Shown piece after piece: positions 36,074 through 44,463 of a stretch of 59,372 nt of DNA. Every line of letters begins with the position of its first letter. Position 1 is the first letter of the stretch. The position numbers and the translations under genes are program-made. The notes beneath the pieces were generated by a model, which saw only the letters and a program-made list of their open reading frames with translations, searched no databases and had not been told where the DNA came from. The stretch is taken from the NCBI RefSeq assembly GCF_002250835.2, contig NZ_NOJY02000020.1, positions 1 through 59,372 on the forward strand, written 5' to 3'. The stretch comes from Romboutsia weinsteinii (lineage in GTDB: Bacteria; Bacillota; Clostridia; Peptostreptococcales; Peptostreptococcaceae).

Positions 36074-36634
36074 ATGATTAAAGAGAAAATTGACGCTTTT
36101 ACACAAAATATATGCGAATATAATAATTTTACATCTGACCAAACAGAAGAAATTAAATACTCAGTAAAAATAATTACATTAGAAGTTATAAAATTGTTTA
36201 TTGTTATTTCATTATTTTCAGTTTTTGGGTATTTTAAAGAAATATCTATATTAATATTTGTAATGTCCTTAACAAAACCTTTTACAGGTGGTTATCATGA
36301 AAATACACAATCAAGATGTTTAGTTGCCACAATTATTTTATCATTAATTATTATTACATTATATAAAAATAATGATTTAAACTTAATAAGTATTATATTA
36401 TTAAATTTTATAAATATTTTTAGTGTTTATCATCAAGCACCTATAATAAATACAGATATGCCATTAACTAGAGCAGATTTGATAAATAAAAATAAGTGGC
36501 TTGCAATTATAAATTGTTTTATTTTTTTTATAATCTCGATAATCTTACACGAATACAAAATTTATAGCAATATTATAACATGGACATTATTTATAAATTC
36601 ATGTCTAATGTTTAATTCAAAACATAAAAATTAG
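36074..36634 (+). CDS. agrB: AgrB, autoinducing-peptide processing membrane protease
   Basis: 186 aa with four to six helices. The catalytic pair sits in G-G-Y-H-E-N-T-Q-S-R-C: H75 and C82, the exact His-x6-Cys spacing of staphylococcal AgrB. AgrB cleaves the AgrD C-terminal tail, forms an acyl-enzyme and releases the ring peptide. The SD (GGGGAG) is about 12 nt before ATG, which is long. agrD follows after 12 nt, then the kinase gene. Confidence 0.93.
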   Translation: MIKEKIDAFTQNICEYNNFTSDQTEEIKYSVKIITLEVIKLFIVISLFSVFGYFKEISILIFVMSLTKPFTGGYHENTQSRCLVATIILSLIIITLYKNNDLNLISIILLNFINIFSVYHQAPIINTDMPLTRADLINKNKWLAIINCFIFFIISIILHEYKIYSNIITWTLFINSCLMFNSKHKN

Positions 36635-36646
36635 GAGGAATATAGT

Positions 36647-36775
36647 ATGGATTTCAAAAGAAAAATAGGTGGATTAATGGCTTTATTATCAATATTATTT
36701 ATTAATTCAGGAACTGCATCAATGCTAGCTGTTGGAACTGAAGATATGCCTAAATCCCTAAAAAATAAAAGATAA
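36647..36775 (+). CDS. agrD: AgrD, autoinducing peptide precursor with Ser in place of ring Cys
   Basis: 42 aa, too short for usual gene finders; AGGAGGAA 7 nt upstream of ATG. Three-part AgrD layout: amphipathic leader M-D-F-K-R-K-I-G-G-L-M-A-L-L-S-I-L-F, core N-S-G-T-A-S-M-L-A-V, and acidic tail G-T-E-D-M-P-K-S-L-K-N-K-R, which aligns with D-E-V-E-V-P-K-E-L of S. aureus AgrD. There is no Cys in the protein. By alignment the ring is S25-M-L-A-V29, so the pheromone would be a Ser lactone, as in some S. intermedius-group strains, not a thiolactone. The mature N terminus is unknown. Confidence 0.85.
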   Translation: MDFKRKIGGLMALLSILFINSGTASMLAVGTEDMPKSLKNKR

Positions 36776-36777
36776 AT

Positions 36778-38037
36778 ATGGTCGAAATAGTAGATATAGT
36801 TAACACATTAATTCAATCATTTTTAATAAGCTATTTTCCCTACTATTCACTTGTAAAGGACAATTTAACTACTAAAAAAGAGGGTAAAATAAAACTTCTA
36901 TGGAGTTTTATTATTATTTCTACTATTGTAGTATTTTTTACACATACAATTAAAGGTAAAGACTTATTGATAATTATAGTAAATTTATCAAACATGATAG
37001 TAATAGGATGTATTTACTATAAAAATTATAGAAAAGCTATTATATCATATTTTATAGTCTATTTTATTATGCAGATATCTGTTATAGCTTGTAGTAGTAT
37101 TAACTGGCCTATTGCTAGTATATTAAATTTTGACCAAAATCTAGCTAGAATAGTAAGTGTATATATCCCTGTAATTATAATCGAACTTATTACATTATAT
37201 TCGGTAAAGCACTTATACTCTATATATAAATACTTTACTAGATATAGCTATTATTTTGGGTTAAGTATCTTATTTATTTTTGCATTTGATTATATACTTT
37301 CTATATCAGTAAATGTACACAAGTGGTCTGATATTCTTTTTAAAAACTTAACACTTATTACTTTTAGTATTTATATCATCCTAGCTATTTCATATATGTA
37401 TAATATGAATACTAAAATGCTTGAAATTGAAAAATTAAATAAAGCATTGAATAATAAAAATAATGAGTTAAAAAAGATAAAACATGATTATGGTTCTCAG
37501 ATTTCATATATTAATGGTCTATGTTTAATGGATCAATATGATAGATTAAAAGAACTTCTACAAAAAATAATAGAGGGAAATGATCTTGTCTCAGATAATG
37601 TAAAAATAATATCTAATGATAACTCTATAATTGCACATATTGTTAATTCCTTAAATACACAAGGAGTTCATATAATAATCGATGAAGAGTTCGATTTGAA
37701 TAAAATCGATATACCTGAGCATGATATGCATAAGATTTTATCAAATATAATAAAAAATGCTCTAACGGCACTTAATAACAACGGTTTAATTATTATTAAA
37801 ACGTATAAGATATTTACTACAGTATATGTAAGTATAAAAAATAATGGCCCCAAAGTAGATTCTGATATAATAGATAAAATCTTTGATTTTGGATTTACAA
37901 CAAAAGAAGAATTCAATAACGATGATCATGGATGTGGTTTATCTATTGTCAAAGAATTGGCAGAAAACAACAATGGAAAAGTATATGTAGATAGCAATTC
38001 GGATTATACGGAATTTAAATTGGTATTTAAAATTTAA
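36778..38037 (+). CDS. agrC: AgrC-like peptide-sensing histidine kinase (HPK10)
   Basis: 419 aa, starting 2 nt after the agrD stop. Six or seven N-terminal helices to about residue 205, a coiled segment (L-E-I-E-K-L-N-K-A-L-N-N-K), H box with H236 in K-K-I-K-H-D-Y-G-S-Q-I, and a GHKL ATPase domain (N-I-I-K-N-A-L-T-A-L N box; D-H-G-C-G-L-S-I-V-K G box). No classical D-x-G-x-G G1 box is visible, as in other HPK10 kinases. No LytTR response regulator (AgrA) follows; a strong terminator closes the operon. The cognate regulator must be elsewhere. Confidence 0.88.
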   Translation: MVEIVDIVNTLIQSFLISYFPYYSLVKDNLTTKKEGKIKLLWSFIIISTIVVFFTHTIKGKDLLIIIVNLSNMIVIGCIYYKNYRKAIISYFIVYFIMQISVIACSSINWPIASILNFDQNLARIVSVYIPVIIIELITLYSVKHLYSIYKYFTRYSYYFGLSILFIFAFDYILSISVNVHKWSDILFKNLTLITFSIYIILAISYMYNMNTKMLEIEKLNKALNNKNNELKKIKHDYGSQISYINGLCLMDQYDRLKELLQKIIEGNDLVSDNVKIISNDNSIIAHIVNSLNTQGVHIIIDEEFDLNKIDIPEHDMHKILSNIIKNALTALNNNGLIIIKTYKIFTTVYVSIKNNGPKVDSDIIDKIFDFGFTTKEEFNNDDHGCGLSIVKELAENNNGKVYVDSNSDYTEFKLVFKI

Positions 38038-38039
38038 AT

Positions 38040-38086
38040 ATAAATAAGCTAGGTAGGGTAAATCCCTACCTAGCTTATTTATATTT
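38040..38086. terminator. Bidirectional terminator after agrC
   Basis: AAATAAGCTAGGTAGGG pairs with CCCTACCTAGCTTATTT around TAAAT, a perfect 17-bp stem. It also contains the stop codon region of the convergent gene at 38075. Confidence 0.92.
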
Positions 38087-38542
38087 ATTAAAATTGGCAT
38101 CTCCTATATACTTATACTCTATTGCAGCTCTCAATTTATCATTACTTCCTTTAGAATCAAGAAATGCAGTCAAATTATCTATTGTTGCTAAATATGCATC
38201 AGTAGTAAGTATCAAAGAGAATATTTTTGATTTATCAGAATAATTTTCTGTTTGTTGGTGCCATTTATTAAGATTATTTCTTAAATCTACAATTTGAGAC
38301 TCATAAAATTTAACTTGGTCTTTTAATTTTTTTGCTTGCTCAGTATATTCTCCTGGATCAGTACTATTTACTTGCATAGAAATATTAATAGCTCTGTCTA
38401 GTAATTGATCGATATTACTTTCCATTCTTTCTAAGGTAGCCTTTTGGTTAGTTAAATCAATATCTGGACTCAATTCTAATGCATATACTGATGTATTAAG
38501 CAAATTACATACTAAAGTAAATATCAGCAAGAATCTTTTCAT
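38075..38542 (-). CDS. Secreted helical protein of unknown function
   Basis: 155 aa from the ATG at 38542 (GGAGAG 8-9 nt upstream; the frame opens at 38566). Signal peptide: K-R, core F-L-L-I-F-T-L-V-C-N-L-L-N-T-S-V, cleavage likely after V-Y-A (about 21). The mature chain is helical with heptad-like stretches (L-E-R-M-E-S-N-I-D-Q-L-L-D-R-A; K-L-K-D-Q-V-K-F-Y-E-S-Q-I-V-D-L-R-N-N-L). No family recognised. It is convergent with the agr operon, and lies next to the amidase gene on the same strand. Confidence 0.6.
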   Translation of the reverse strand: MKRFLLIFTLVCNLLNTSVYALELSPDIDLTNQKATLERMESNIDQLLDRAINISMQVNSTDPGEYTEQAKKLKDQVKFYESQIVDLRNNLNKWHQQTENYSDKSKIFSLILTTDAYLATIDNLTAFLDSKGSNDKLRAAIEYKYIGDANFNKYK

Positions 38543-38650
38543 ATATGTTCTCTCTCCTTTTTTCATTAGTTTGAGACATAGTCTATAAATTTATTTATGG
38601 TAATAATTATAATATATACTTCTAATACTCATATATATTACTTCCTTACA

Positions 38651-39871
38651 TCATATCAGCTGAATATAGTCACCACTTACAAAGCCAACTTGCCCAAAAT
38701 CATATGTGCTAAACCATCCATTTAAGCAATAATCAATTGTTATAATAGTTCCCTTAGGAATTACTTTAATAATTGTACTATAATTAGATTGACCTGGTCT
38801 GCCTTTTCTACAATTTAAGTTTTCAGTAACCTTTGCTTTTACCTGATATGTTCCATTTTTCCAAGGCTTTGATATTGAAGGAAGTTCTATTTTTATTAAT
38901 TCAATATAGTCTCCGCAAATAAAGCCCTGCTTTCCATTGTATATTATCCCAAACCAGTTATCTAAACAATAACCTACATTAACTATATCACCAGATTTTA
39001 AATCACCTATTTTTTCGCTTAATTTTCCATTAATAGGTCTAGCTTCTCTGACTGATAGTACACCATCTGAAGATATTATTTTTGCTTTACAATTATAATC
39101 TCCATTCTTATATTTATAATTATCTGCTACTTCGTTTTCTTTAACTAATTCGACATATTCACCATTAATAAATCCTTGTTTTCCATTAAAGTTAATACCA
39201 AACCAACCATCTAAACAGTATCCTACAAATACTATATCATCAGTGTGCAGCTCTCCTAATTTGTTTCCTAGGTTACCATTAACTGGTCTTGATTCTCTAA
39301 CTGATAATATTCCATCTGAAGATATTACTTTTGCATTGCAATTATAGTCTCCATTTTTATATTTAATACTTTCTGATGGTCTATTTGGAGATGACCCATA
39401 AAGTTCAGCTTTAACTCTTGCTATAAATTCGGTATGATTAGTCACTGATGGACAGTCCTTACCACTCCAATGTTTATGCGGCTTTAATCTATCAATACTT
39501 AAGTTAAATTGTTTTAATAACTGAGCACATATGATAACTGCATTGTCTTCAGCTTTTTTAAATTTTGCATTATTTGCTCCTAATTCACTATAACAAATTT
39601 CTACACCAATACTTTTTCTGTTTCCATCTCCATTTCCATCTCCTGCATGCCATGCATTTCTATTAAATGGTATACCTTGTATAGCCTCAATATCATCAAC
39701 TGCAAGATGGAAGGATATCTCATTATTATTGCTTATCATATAACTTATTTCATTTTTAGCAGGTGCATCGTTATCTGTATTATGAAATGTTACATATTGT
39801 GGTGTCATACTATATGGACACTTTATATTATATTTACTTTTACTTACTAGATTTTGTTTTATTTGCATCAT
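38651..39871 (-). CDS. N-acetylmuramoyl-L-alanine amidase (Amidase_2) with SH3 repeats
   Basis: 406 aa, GGAGG 7 nt before ATG. Residues 1-155 form an Amidase_2 zinc domain: Y-V-T-F-H-N-T (H30), W-H-A-G-D-G-N-G, G-V-E-I-C-Y-S, and H-K-H-W-S-G-K-D-C-P, which supplies the later His and Cys ligands. Three SH3-like repeats follow (about 170-245, 250-325, 335-406), each with V-R-E-x-R-P / C-R-K-G-R-P and G-Y-C-L-D-G/N-W-F-G-I. This is the architecture of clostridial phage endolysins, which lack a signal peptide, as here. It cuts the amide bond between muramic acid and the stem peptide. It could be a domesticated phage lysin; no holin is adjacent. Confidence 0.9.
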   Translation of the reverse strand: MMQIKQNLVSKSKYNIKCPYSMTPQYVTFHNTDNDAPAKNEISYMISNNNEISFHLAVDDIEAIQGIPFNRNAWHAGDGNGDGNRKSIGVEICYSELGANNAKFKKAEDNAVIICAQLLKQFNLSIDRLKPHKHWSGKDCPSVTNHTEFIARVKAELYGSSPNRPSESIKYKNGDYNCNAKVISSDGILSVRESRPVNGNLGNKLGELHTDDIVFVGYCLDGWFGINFNGKQGFINGEYVELVKENEVADNYKYKNGDYNCKAKIISSDGVLSVREARPINGKLSEKIGDLKSGDIVNVGYCLDNWFGIIYNGKQGFICGDYIELIKIELPSISKPWKNGTYQVKAKVTENLNCRKGRPGQSNYSTIIKVIPKGTIITIDYCLNGWFSTYDFGQVGFVSGDYIQLI

Positions 39872-39978
39872 TATTTTACCTCCTATAATAACTTTATTAA
39901 TCTCACTGTCATTTTGTTACTTGTTTCGACTAATAATTTCTATGAGGTCTTTGATAAACAAAATCTAGCTTCTATATT

Positions 39979-40437
39979 CTACTCACTTTGATATTCTCTA
40001 AATCTGCCTAATATATCTTCATTTCTATCTATAAATCCTATAAATTCATCAATTTTCACCAATGTTTCGATACTTATAGTATGCTCAATCTTTTCCGTTT
40101 CTTCATGAACATAATTCTTAACACCTATTATTTTCAAAAATTTTTGAATCACATTATGTCTATATAATAGCCTTTGACCAATAATTTTACCAACTTCAGT
40201 TAGTTCAACAGATTCATATCTTCTATATATTAATATATTTTTACCATCTAGTTTTTTTATCATCTTCGTAACAGAAGGCGGCTTAATATTTAATGCTCTA
40301 GACACATCGCTTACCTTAATTATTTCTGAATTAAGCGATAGTCTATAAATCATTTCTACATAATCTTCTTCACTTGGAGTAAGGCTATTTCCTTTCATGT
40401 ATTCATTAAACGTGTAGTACTCTTCTCTATTTGACAA
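39979..40437 (-). CDS. DtxR/MntR-family metal-dependent repressor
   Basis: 152 aa from a TTG start with GGGAGGG 7 nt upstream. Residues 18-80 form the winged helix (T-P-S-E-E-D-Y-V-E-M-I-Y-R-L; S-D-V-S-R-A-L-N-I-K-P-P-S-V-T-K-M), and the second half is the metal-binding dimerisation domain (R-H-N-V-I-Q-K-F-L; H-E-E-T-E-K-I-E-H), but no SH3 domain. It is divergent from feoAB, whose upstream region carries a 14-bp palindrome resembling a DtxR box, so it is the probable iron-sensing repressor of feoAB. Confidence 0.88.
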   Translation of the reverse strand: MSNREEYYTFNEYMKGNSLTPSEEDYVEMIYRLSLNSEIIKVSDVSRALNIKPPSVTKMIKKLDGKNILIYRRYESVELTEVGKIIGQRLLYRHNVIQKFLKIIGVKNYVHEETEKIEHTISIETLVKIDEFIGFIDRNEDILGRFREYQSE

Positions 40438-40547
40438 ACAATCGCCCTCCCATTCCCTATTATATTAAGTATATTTATGTAATCTATTTTTATTCTATTT
40501 ATTTGTAACAGGTTTATATTCTTTTGCATAATTTAAAATTAAGAAAG

Positions 40548-40561
40548 TTAGCCTAGGCTAA
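40548..40561. promoter_or_regulatory. DtxR-like operator upstream of feoA
   Basis: TTAGCCTAGGCTAA is a perfect palindrome sharing the TTAG..CTAA ends of DtxR/IdeR boxes. It lies just downstream of a possible promoter (TTGTAA at 40503, CATAAT at 40527) and 26 bp before the feoA start, in front of a divergent DtxR-family gene. Confidence 0.7.
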
Positions 40562-40586
40562 AAAATATTTATAGGAGGTGTAATCA

Positions 40587-40814
40587 GTGGAAAAGCTTAC
40601 TGACATCCAAGTAAAAAAAACTGTTCAAGTAGAAGGCCTTTTATCTGATGGTAATTTAAGAGAAAGAATGCTTGCACTAGGACTCACTCAGGGTGCTTTA
40701 ATAGATGTAGTTAGAAAAGGTCCAAAAAAAAATTTAACCGTTTACAACATTAGGGGTAGTAAAATAGCTTTAAGATCTGAAGAAAGCAATTTAATTTTAG
40801 TTTCTTATATTTAA
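40587..40814 (+). CDS. feoA: Ferrous iron transport protein A
   Basis: 75 aa from a GTG start with AGGAGGTG 6-7 nt upstream. SH3-like FeoA fold: V-E-G-L-L-S-D-G-N-L-R-E-R-M-L-A-L-G-L-T-Q-G (the R-x-R-L-x-x-L-G-L/M-x-x-G pattern) and V-Y-N-I-R-G-S-K-I-A-L-R. It modulates the FeoB GTPase/transporter. feoB follows after 22 nt. Confidence 0.92.
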   Translation: MEKLTDIQVKKTVQVEGLLSDGNLRERMLALGLTQGALIDVVRKGPKKNLTVYNIRGSKIALRSEESNLILVSYI

Positions 40815-40836
40815 TATTCATAAGGGGGAATCAGCT

Positions 40837-42414
40837 ATGGGTTTGACTCATGAATCAACAAAAATTAAATCTTTGAAGGATATCTTTGATATAGATAAAA
40901 GAGATAATCAATTTGTAATAGCCTTAGCAGGAAATCCAAATACAGGTAAAAGTACTGTTTTTAACTATCTAACAGGACTTAAACAGCATACAGGAAACTG
41001 GCCAGGTAAAACAGTGGCTACAGCTCGTGGAGATTTTAAATATAACAATAAAGATTATTCACTAATTGACCTTCCAGGAACATATTCTTTATTTGCACTT
41101 TCTCAAGAAGAAGTTGTAGCTCGTGATTTTATCTGCTTTGGAAGACCTGATGCTGTAGTTGTAGTTTGTGATGCTACGTGCCTTGAGAGAAATCTTAATT
41201 TAGCATTTCAGGTTATGGAGCTTACAGACAATATAATATTATGTATAAATCTTTTAGATGAAGCTAAGAAAAAAGGAATTGAAATAAATAAGAAAATTAT
41301 AGAAGAAGAGCTTGGTATACCAGTTGTTCTAACCGCAGCTAGAAGTGGCTTAGGTATGGACGAACTTTTATCAGCCATTCATAATGTTTCTTCTAATAAA
41401 TATAGTTTTAATAATAAACCCATACGATATGATAATAAAATTGAAAGTCTTGTTGACTCTGTAAAAAATGATTTAAAGTCTTTAATTCCAGATATTAGCC
41501 CTAGATGGTTAGGACTTAGGTTAGTAGATGGGGATGAAAGTATCCTTGAATCTATGTCAAATTATATTACTGGCGACTATAAAGATAAACTTTTACTTAT
41601 AAAAGATAGAGTATCTATAAATATTGATAAAAAAACTATTCGAGATGAATTTGCTAGAATCAATTATAATGAAGCAAAGATATTAAGTGATAAAGCCTCC
41701 TATAACTCTAATAAAAAATCCTTAAATCGAGATGATAGAATAGATAAGGTTTTAACCTCTAGATTTTTAGGTCTTCCTATCATGTTATTACTGCTTAGTA
41801 TGATATTGTGGATTACAATACAAGGATCTAACTATCCATCTTCTTTGTTAGCTGATTTTTTATTCGGATTTGAACCATCTATGACAAGTGCACTGATTAG
41901 TATAAATTGTCCTACTTGGTTAAATGAAATGTTAGTATTAGGCCTATATAGAACTTTGGCATGGGTAGTTTCCGTTATGTTACCTCCTATGGCAATATTC
42001 TTCCCTCTATTTACTTTGTTAGAAGACTTTGGTTATCTTCCAAGAGTAGCTTTTAACCTAGATCATCTATTTAAAAAAGCTTGTGCTCATGGTAAACAAT
42101 GCTTAACTATGTGTATGGGGTTTGGGTGTAATGCTGCAGGTGTTATTGGATGTAGGATTATTGATTCTCCAAGAGAGAGATTAATAGCTATTATCACTAA
42201 TAATTTCGTTCCTTGCAATGGTAGATTTCCTACTTTGATAGCTATATCAACAATATTTTTCTCATCCGTAATATCAAATTCATTTATATCTAGCGTCAGT
42301 ACTGCATTGTGTATTACCTTACTAATAATATTAGGTGTTATTACTACCTTACTAGTATCTTATATTCTTTCAAAAACGCTGCTAAAAGGTGTTCCTTCAA
42401 CTTTGATTGAATAG
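40837..42414 (+). pseudogene. feoB: FeoB ferrous iron transporter, 5' part interrupted by the integrative element
   Basis: The reading frame gives 525 aa: a G domain (G-N-P-N-T-G-K-S-T G1, D-L-P-G G3, N-L-L-D G4), the spacer domain, about five helices and the first Gate domain (G-F-G-C-N-A-A-G-V-I-G, P-C-N-G-R-F-P). It ends L-L-K-G-V-P-S-T-L-I-E, where intact FeoB reads K-G-x-P-S-S-F-V-M-E-L-P-P-Y-R. The last codons come from the element; host sequence stops at the TT at 42403-42404. The missing continuation is found at 59320. The second Gate domain and the last helices are therefore lost, and iron transport should be abolished while the element is integrated. SD AAGGGGG upstream. Confidence 0.93.
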
Positions 42415-42426
42415 TCATTAACCCAC
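42403..42426. other. attL junction with P' arm
   Basis: Crossover dinucleotide TT at 42403-42404, eight nt (GATTGAAT), then AGTCATTAACCCAC (42413-42426), the arm that is the inverted partner of GTGGGGTAACGACT at the other end. Confidence 0.85.
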
Positions 42427-42451
42427 ACTATTTAATTTTGAATTAAGTTTA

Positions 42452-43921
42452 TCATATGTTTAGTATGATTTCAACATCTGTTTCGGAAATAATAATTTTA
42501 TCTATTAGTTCTTGTAACATCATCTTCTTATCGTGTAAATCGGCAATCTCATAAATATATTCAAAGTCTTTGTATTTTTCAACTAACTTTCCTACATTTA
42601 TATTGCTTCTTTCTTGTGATGCTAATTCACTTTTTGAAGTTAATAATAATTCTTCTAGTTCTACTATCTCGCCCTTCAATTTAACTATCATTGTATTTAT
42701 AGTTTCCATATCCATCGAACTTTCGCCCATAAATACTTTCTCTAATGTACTTGTCGCATTTTCTAAGGCTTTCTTTTTCTTTTTTAAATTCATAGTAGTA
42801 TTAGCAATAAGAATTTTAATTTGGTCGATGTTTTCTGATTTTGTTTCATTGAATTCTTTTTCTAATTTTTCAATAGATAAATTATTCAAAACATCCTTAA
42901 TATGTTCTTCTATTAGCTTATGATACTTCTTCCCACCATAACTTTTTTTGACACCTTCATATTTATAATTTTTACAATGGCTACATCTATAAAGTAACTT
43001 CTTTTCTTTTACATTTTTATAAACACCATAGTTTCCATAATCTACATGAAGTTTTCTTATATGTTCATCCCCACATATATGGAATAGTAATCCCTCTAAA
43101 AGAGCATCACTTCTATTTAAGAATTTAGTTGTATGACCTTTCTTTCTAGTAGTTCGTAGTTCCATTAATTCTTGAACTCTATAAAATACTTCATCACTAA
43201 CTATTCTTAAACTTTCATCATAAGGTATTTCTCCATCTTCCAAAGGCTTTTGACCTCTATATATAGTATTCTTAAGTGTCTTTATTAATTTGGTTCTAGT
43301 CCAAGGTTTACCACGTTTTAAAATTCCTTTGTCGTGAAAAGTATCTAAAACTAATTTAGAACCACCCTTAATATATAAATCAAAAGCTAACTTCATAATT
43401 TCGCTTTCTTCTTCATCTATTATAAGCCTTTTCTCTCCTAATCTATAACCATAGTTAGGAACTCCACCTAAGAATTCACCTTTAAGTGCTACGGCTTTTT
43501 TTCCTGCCTTAACCCTCTCGGAAATCTTCTTACTTTCATATTCTGCCATCCACATTTTTATAGATGATATAAGACTATCTGTATCATTTCCATCATTTAA
43601 ACAACCCTCTGTAACGGATAGGATTTTAACTCCACATTCATCCAAAAGAGTTATAAACCCTACTAATTCCATTCTTCTACCAATTCTATCTGAGTTGAAT
43701 ATTATAAGTTTTTCTATTTCATTATTTAAAGCCATTTCCTTAATTTTCATTAGTCCAACTCTATCTTCAAGCTTAGTCTTAAACCCACTAACTCCATCCT
43801 CTTCGATGTATTCGTGGATTACGATTTGATTATCTTGAACATACTTTTCTATTGCTGTTCTCTGTGCTAATGTTTCTTGCATATCCGTAGATACCCTCAT
43901 TAGACATACATTCTTCTTCAT
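42452..43921 (-). CDS. Large serine recombinase (integrase)
   Basis: 489 aa from the ATG at 43921 (GGGAGG 9 nt upstream; the frame opens at 43930). N-terminal resolvase domain with the nucleophile in M-R-V-S-T-D-M-Q (S11) and R-I-G-R-R (about 87-91); Recombinase domain about 150-260 (V-P-N-Y-G-Y-R-L-G; R-G-K-P-W-T-R-T-K-L-I-K-T-L-K-N-T-I-Y-R-G); zinc-ribbon-like Cys (H-I-C-G; R-C-S-H-C); C-terminal coiled coil (E-N-A-T-S-T-L-E... to E-L-E-E-L). It integrates and, with a directionality factor, excises the element at attL/attR. The gene abuts attL, reading toward feoB, the usual place. Confidence 0.95.
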   Translation of the reverse strand: MKKNVCLMRVSTDMQETLAQRTAIEKYVQDNQIVIHEYIEEDGVSGFKTKLEDRVGLMKIKEMALNNEIEKLIIFNSDRIGRRMELVGFITLLDECGVKILSVTEGCLNDGNDTDSLISSIKMWMAEYESKKISERVKAGKKAVALKGEFLGGVPNYGYRLGEKRLIIDEEESEIMKLAFDLYIKGGSKLVLDTFHDKGILKRGKPWTRTKLIKTLKNTIYRGQKPLEDGEIPYDESLRIVSDEVFYRVQELMELRTTRKKGHTTKFLNRSDALLEGLLFHICGDEHIRKLHVDYGNYGVYKNVKEKKLLYRCSHCKNYKYEGVKKSYGGKKYHKLIEEHIKDVLNNLSIEKLEKEFNETKSENIDQIKILIANTTMNLKKKKKALENATSTLEKVFMGESSMDMETINTMIVKLKGEIVELEELLLTSKSELASQERSNINVGKLVEKYKDFEYIYEIADLHDKKMMLQELIDKIIISETDVEIILNI

Positions 43922-44048
43922 CTGCTTCAACCTCCCTTACATTATTCTTCTGTATATCTTTCTTAATTATATTACACATTAGTTTGTATAGTCTATCTTC
44001 GTTTGAATTATCCGATTTTTCGTGTTTGTATGTAATTTTAACATTCAT
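43830..44048 (-). CDS. Small protein overlapping the integrase start
   Basis: 72 aa, SD GGGGG 7 nt before ATG. The first 45 residues (M-N-V-K-I-T-Y-K-H-E-K-S...R-L-Y-K-L-M-C-N-I-I-K-K-D-I) lie upstream of the integrase; the last 30 are read in an alternative frame through the first 90 nt of the integrase gene. Short basic/acidic proteins directly before serine integrases are common in clostridial elements; a role as excision partner or translational coupler is possible. The overlap implies that its ribosome traffic influences integrase translation. No family recognised. Confidence 0.45.
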   Translation of the reverse strand: MNVKITYKHEKSDNSNEDRLYKLMCNIIKKDIQKNNVREVEADEEECMSNEGIYGYARNISTENSNRKVCSR

Positions 44049-44423
44049 AGATATACCCCCTTATTAAGAAAGAACTTAATAATATAAGGTATGAGAAATG
44101 AATTTTTGATGTGTATGTCCTTATGAAATGCACTTTGACTCGTTCTCCCTTCGTTATGTCTTTGTCTATATTAGTCATTATATATAGTTTTCTGAAATGT
44201 TCAATAGTTCTGAAAAAAGTAAAACTATTAAAATCATTCAAAATCGTGTAGTGCATTCATTCGACAAATCTAAATTCATATTCTATAAAAAGAATTAAAG
44301 GTGTTACATCATTTTGAGCCATCCTGTTGGGTCTACTAGCTTTTTGAATTATGTATTTGACTAAATATACGTTGATGTGTTTGTGGAAATCTGAGAAGAA
44401 AAGTTCTGAACTCAACATAGACA
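44049..44423. other. 375-bp region without a confident gene
   Basis: Between the integrase leader gene and the tail gene terminator. A short reading frame of 53 codons (44257-44418, minus) and one of 72 codons (44038-44256, minus) exist but neither has an SD or a recognisable product. ATTAAGTTCTTTCTTAAT (44063-44080) is a hairpin just upstream of the small gene at 44048. The integrase promoter probably lies here. Confidence 0.5.
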
Positions 44424-44463
44424 AAAAAATAAATAGGTAGAGAAATTAATCTCTACCTATCTT
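44424..44463 (-). terminator. Intrinsic terminator of the tail/terminase operon
   Basis: ATAGGTAGAGATTAA pairs with TTTCTCTACCTAT, followed by TTATTTTTTTG on the minus strand. It overlaps the stop at 44446. Confidence 0.85.

Noticed and set aside
38651..39871. Endolysin gene as a sign of a second prophage
   Set aside because: No other phage gene is nearby and neighbours are chromosomal; a domesticated amidase is simpler.
44038..44256. 72-codon reading frame upstream of the integrase leader gene
   Set aside because: No SD, atypical composition (long F/I/L stretches), overlaps the start of a better supported small gene.
44257..44418. 53-codon reading frame directly after the tail-gene terminator
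   Set aside because: No SD at the ATG and no recognisable product; may be a relic.
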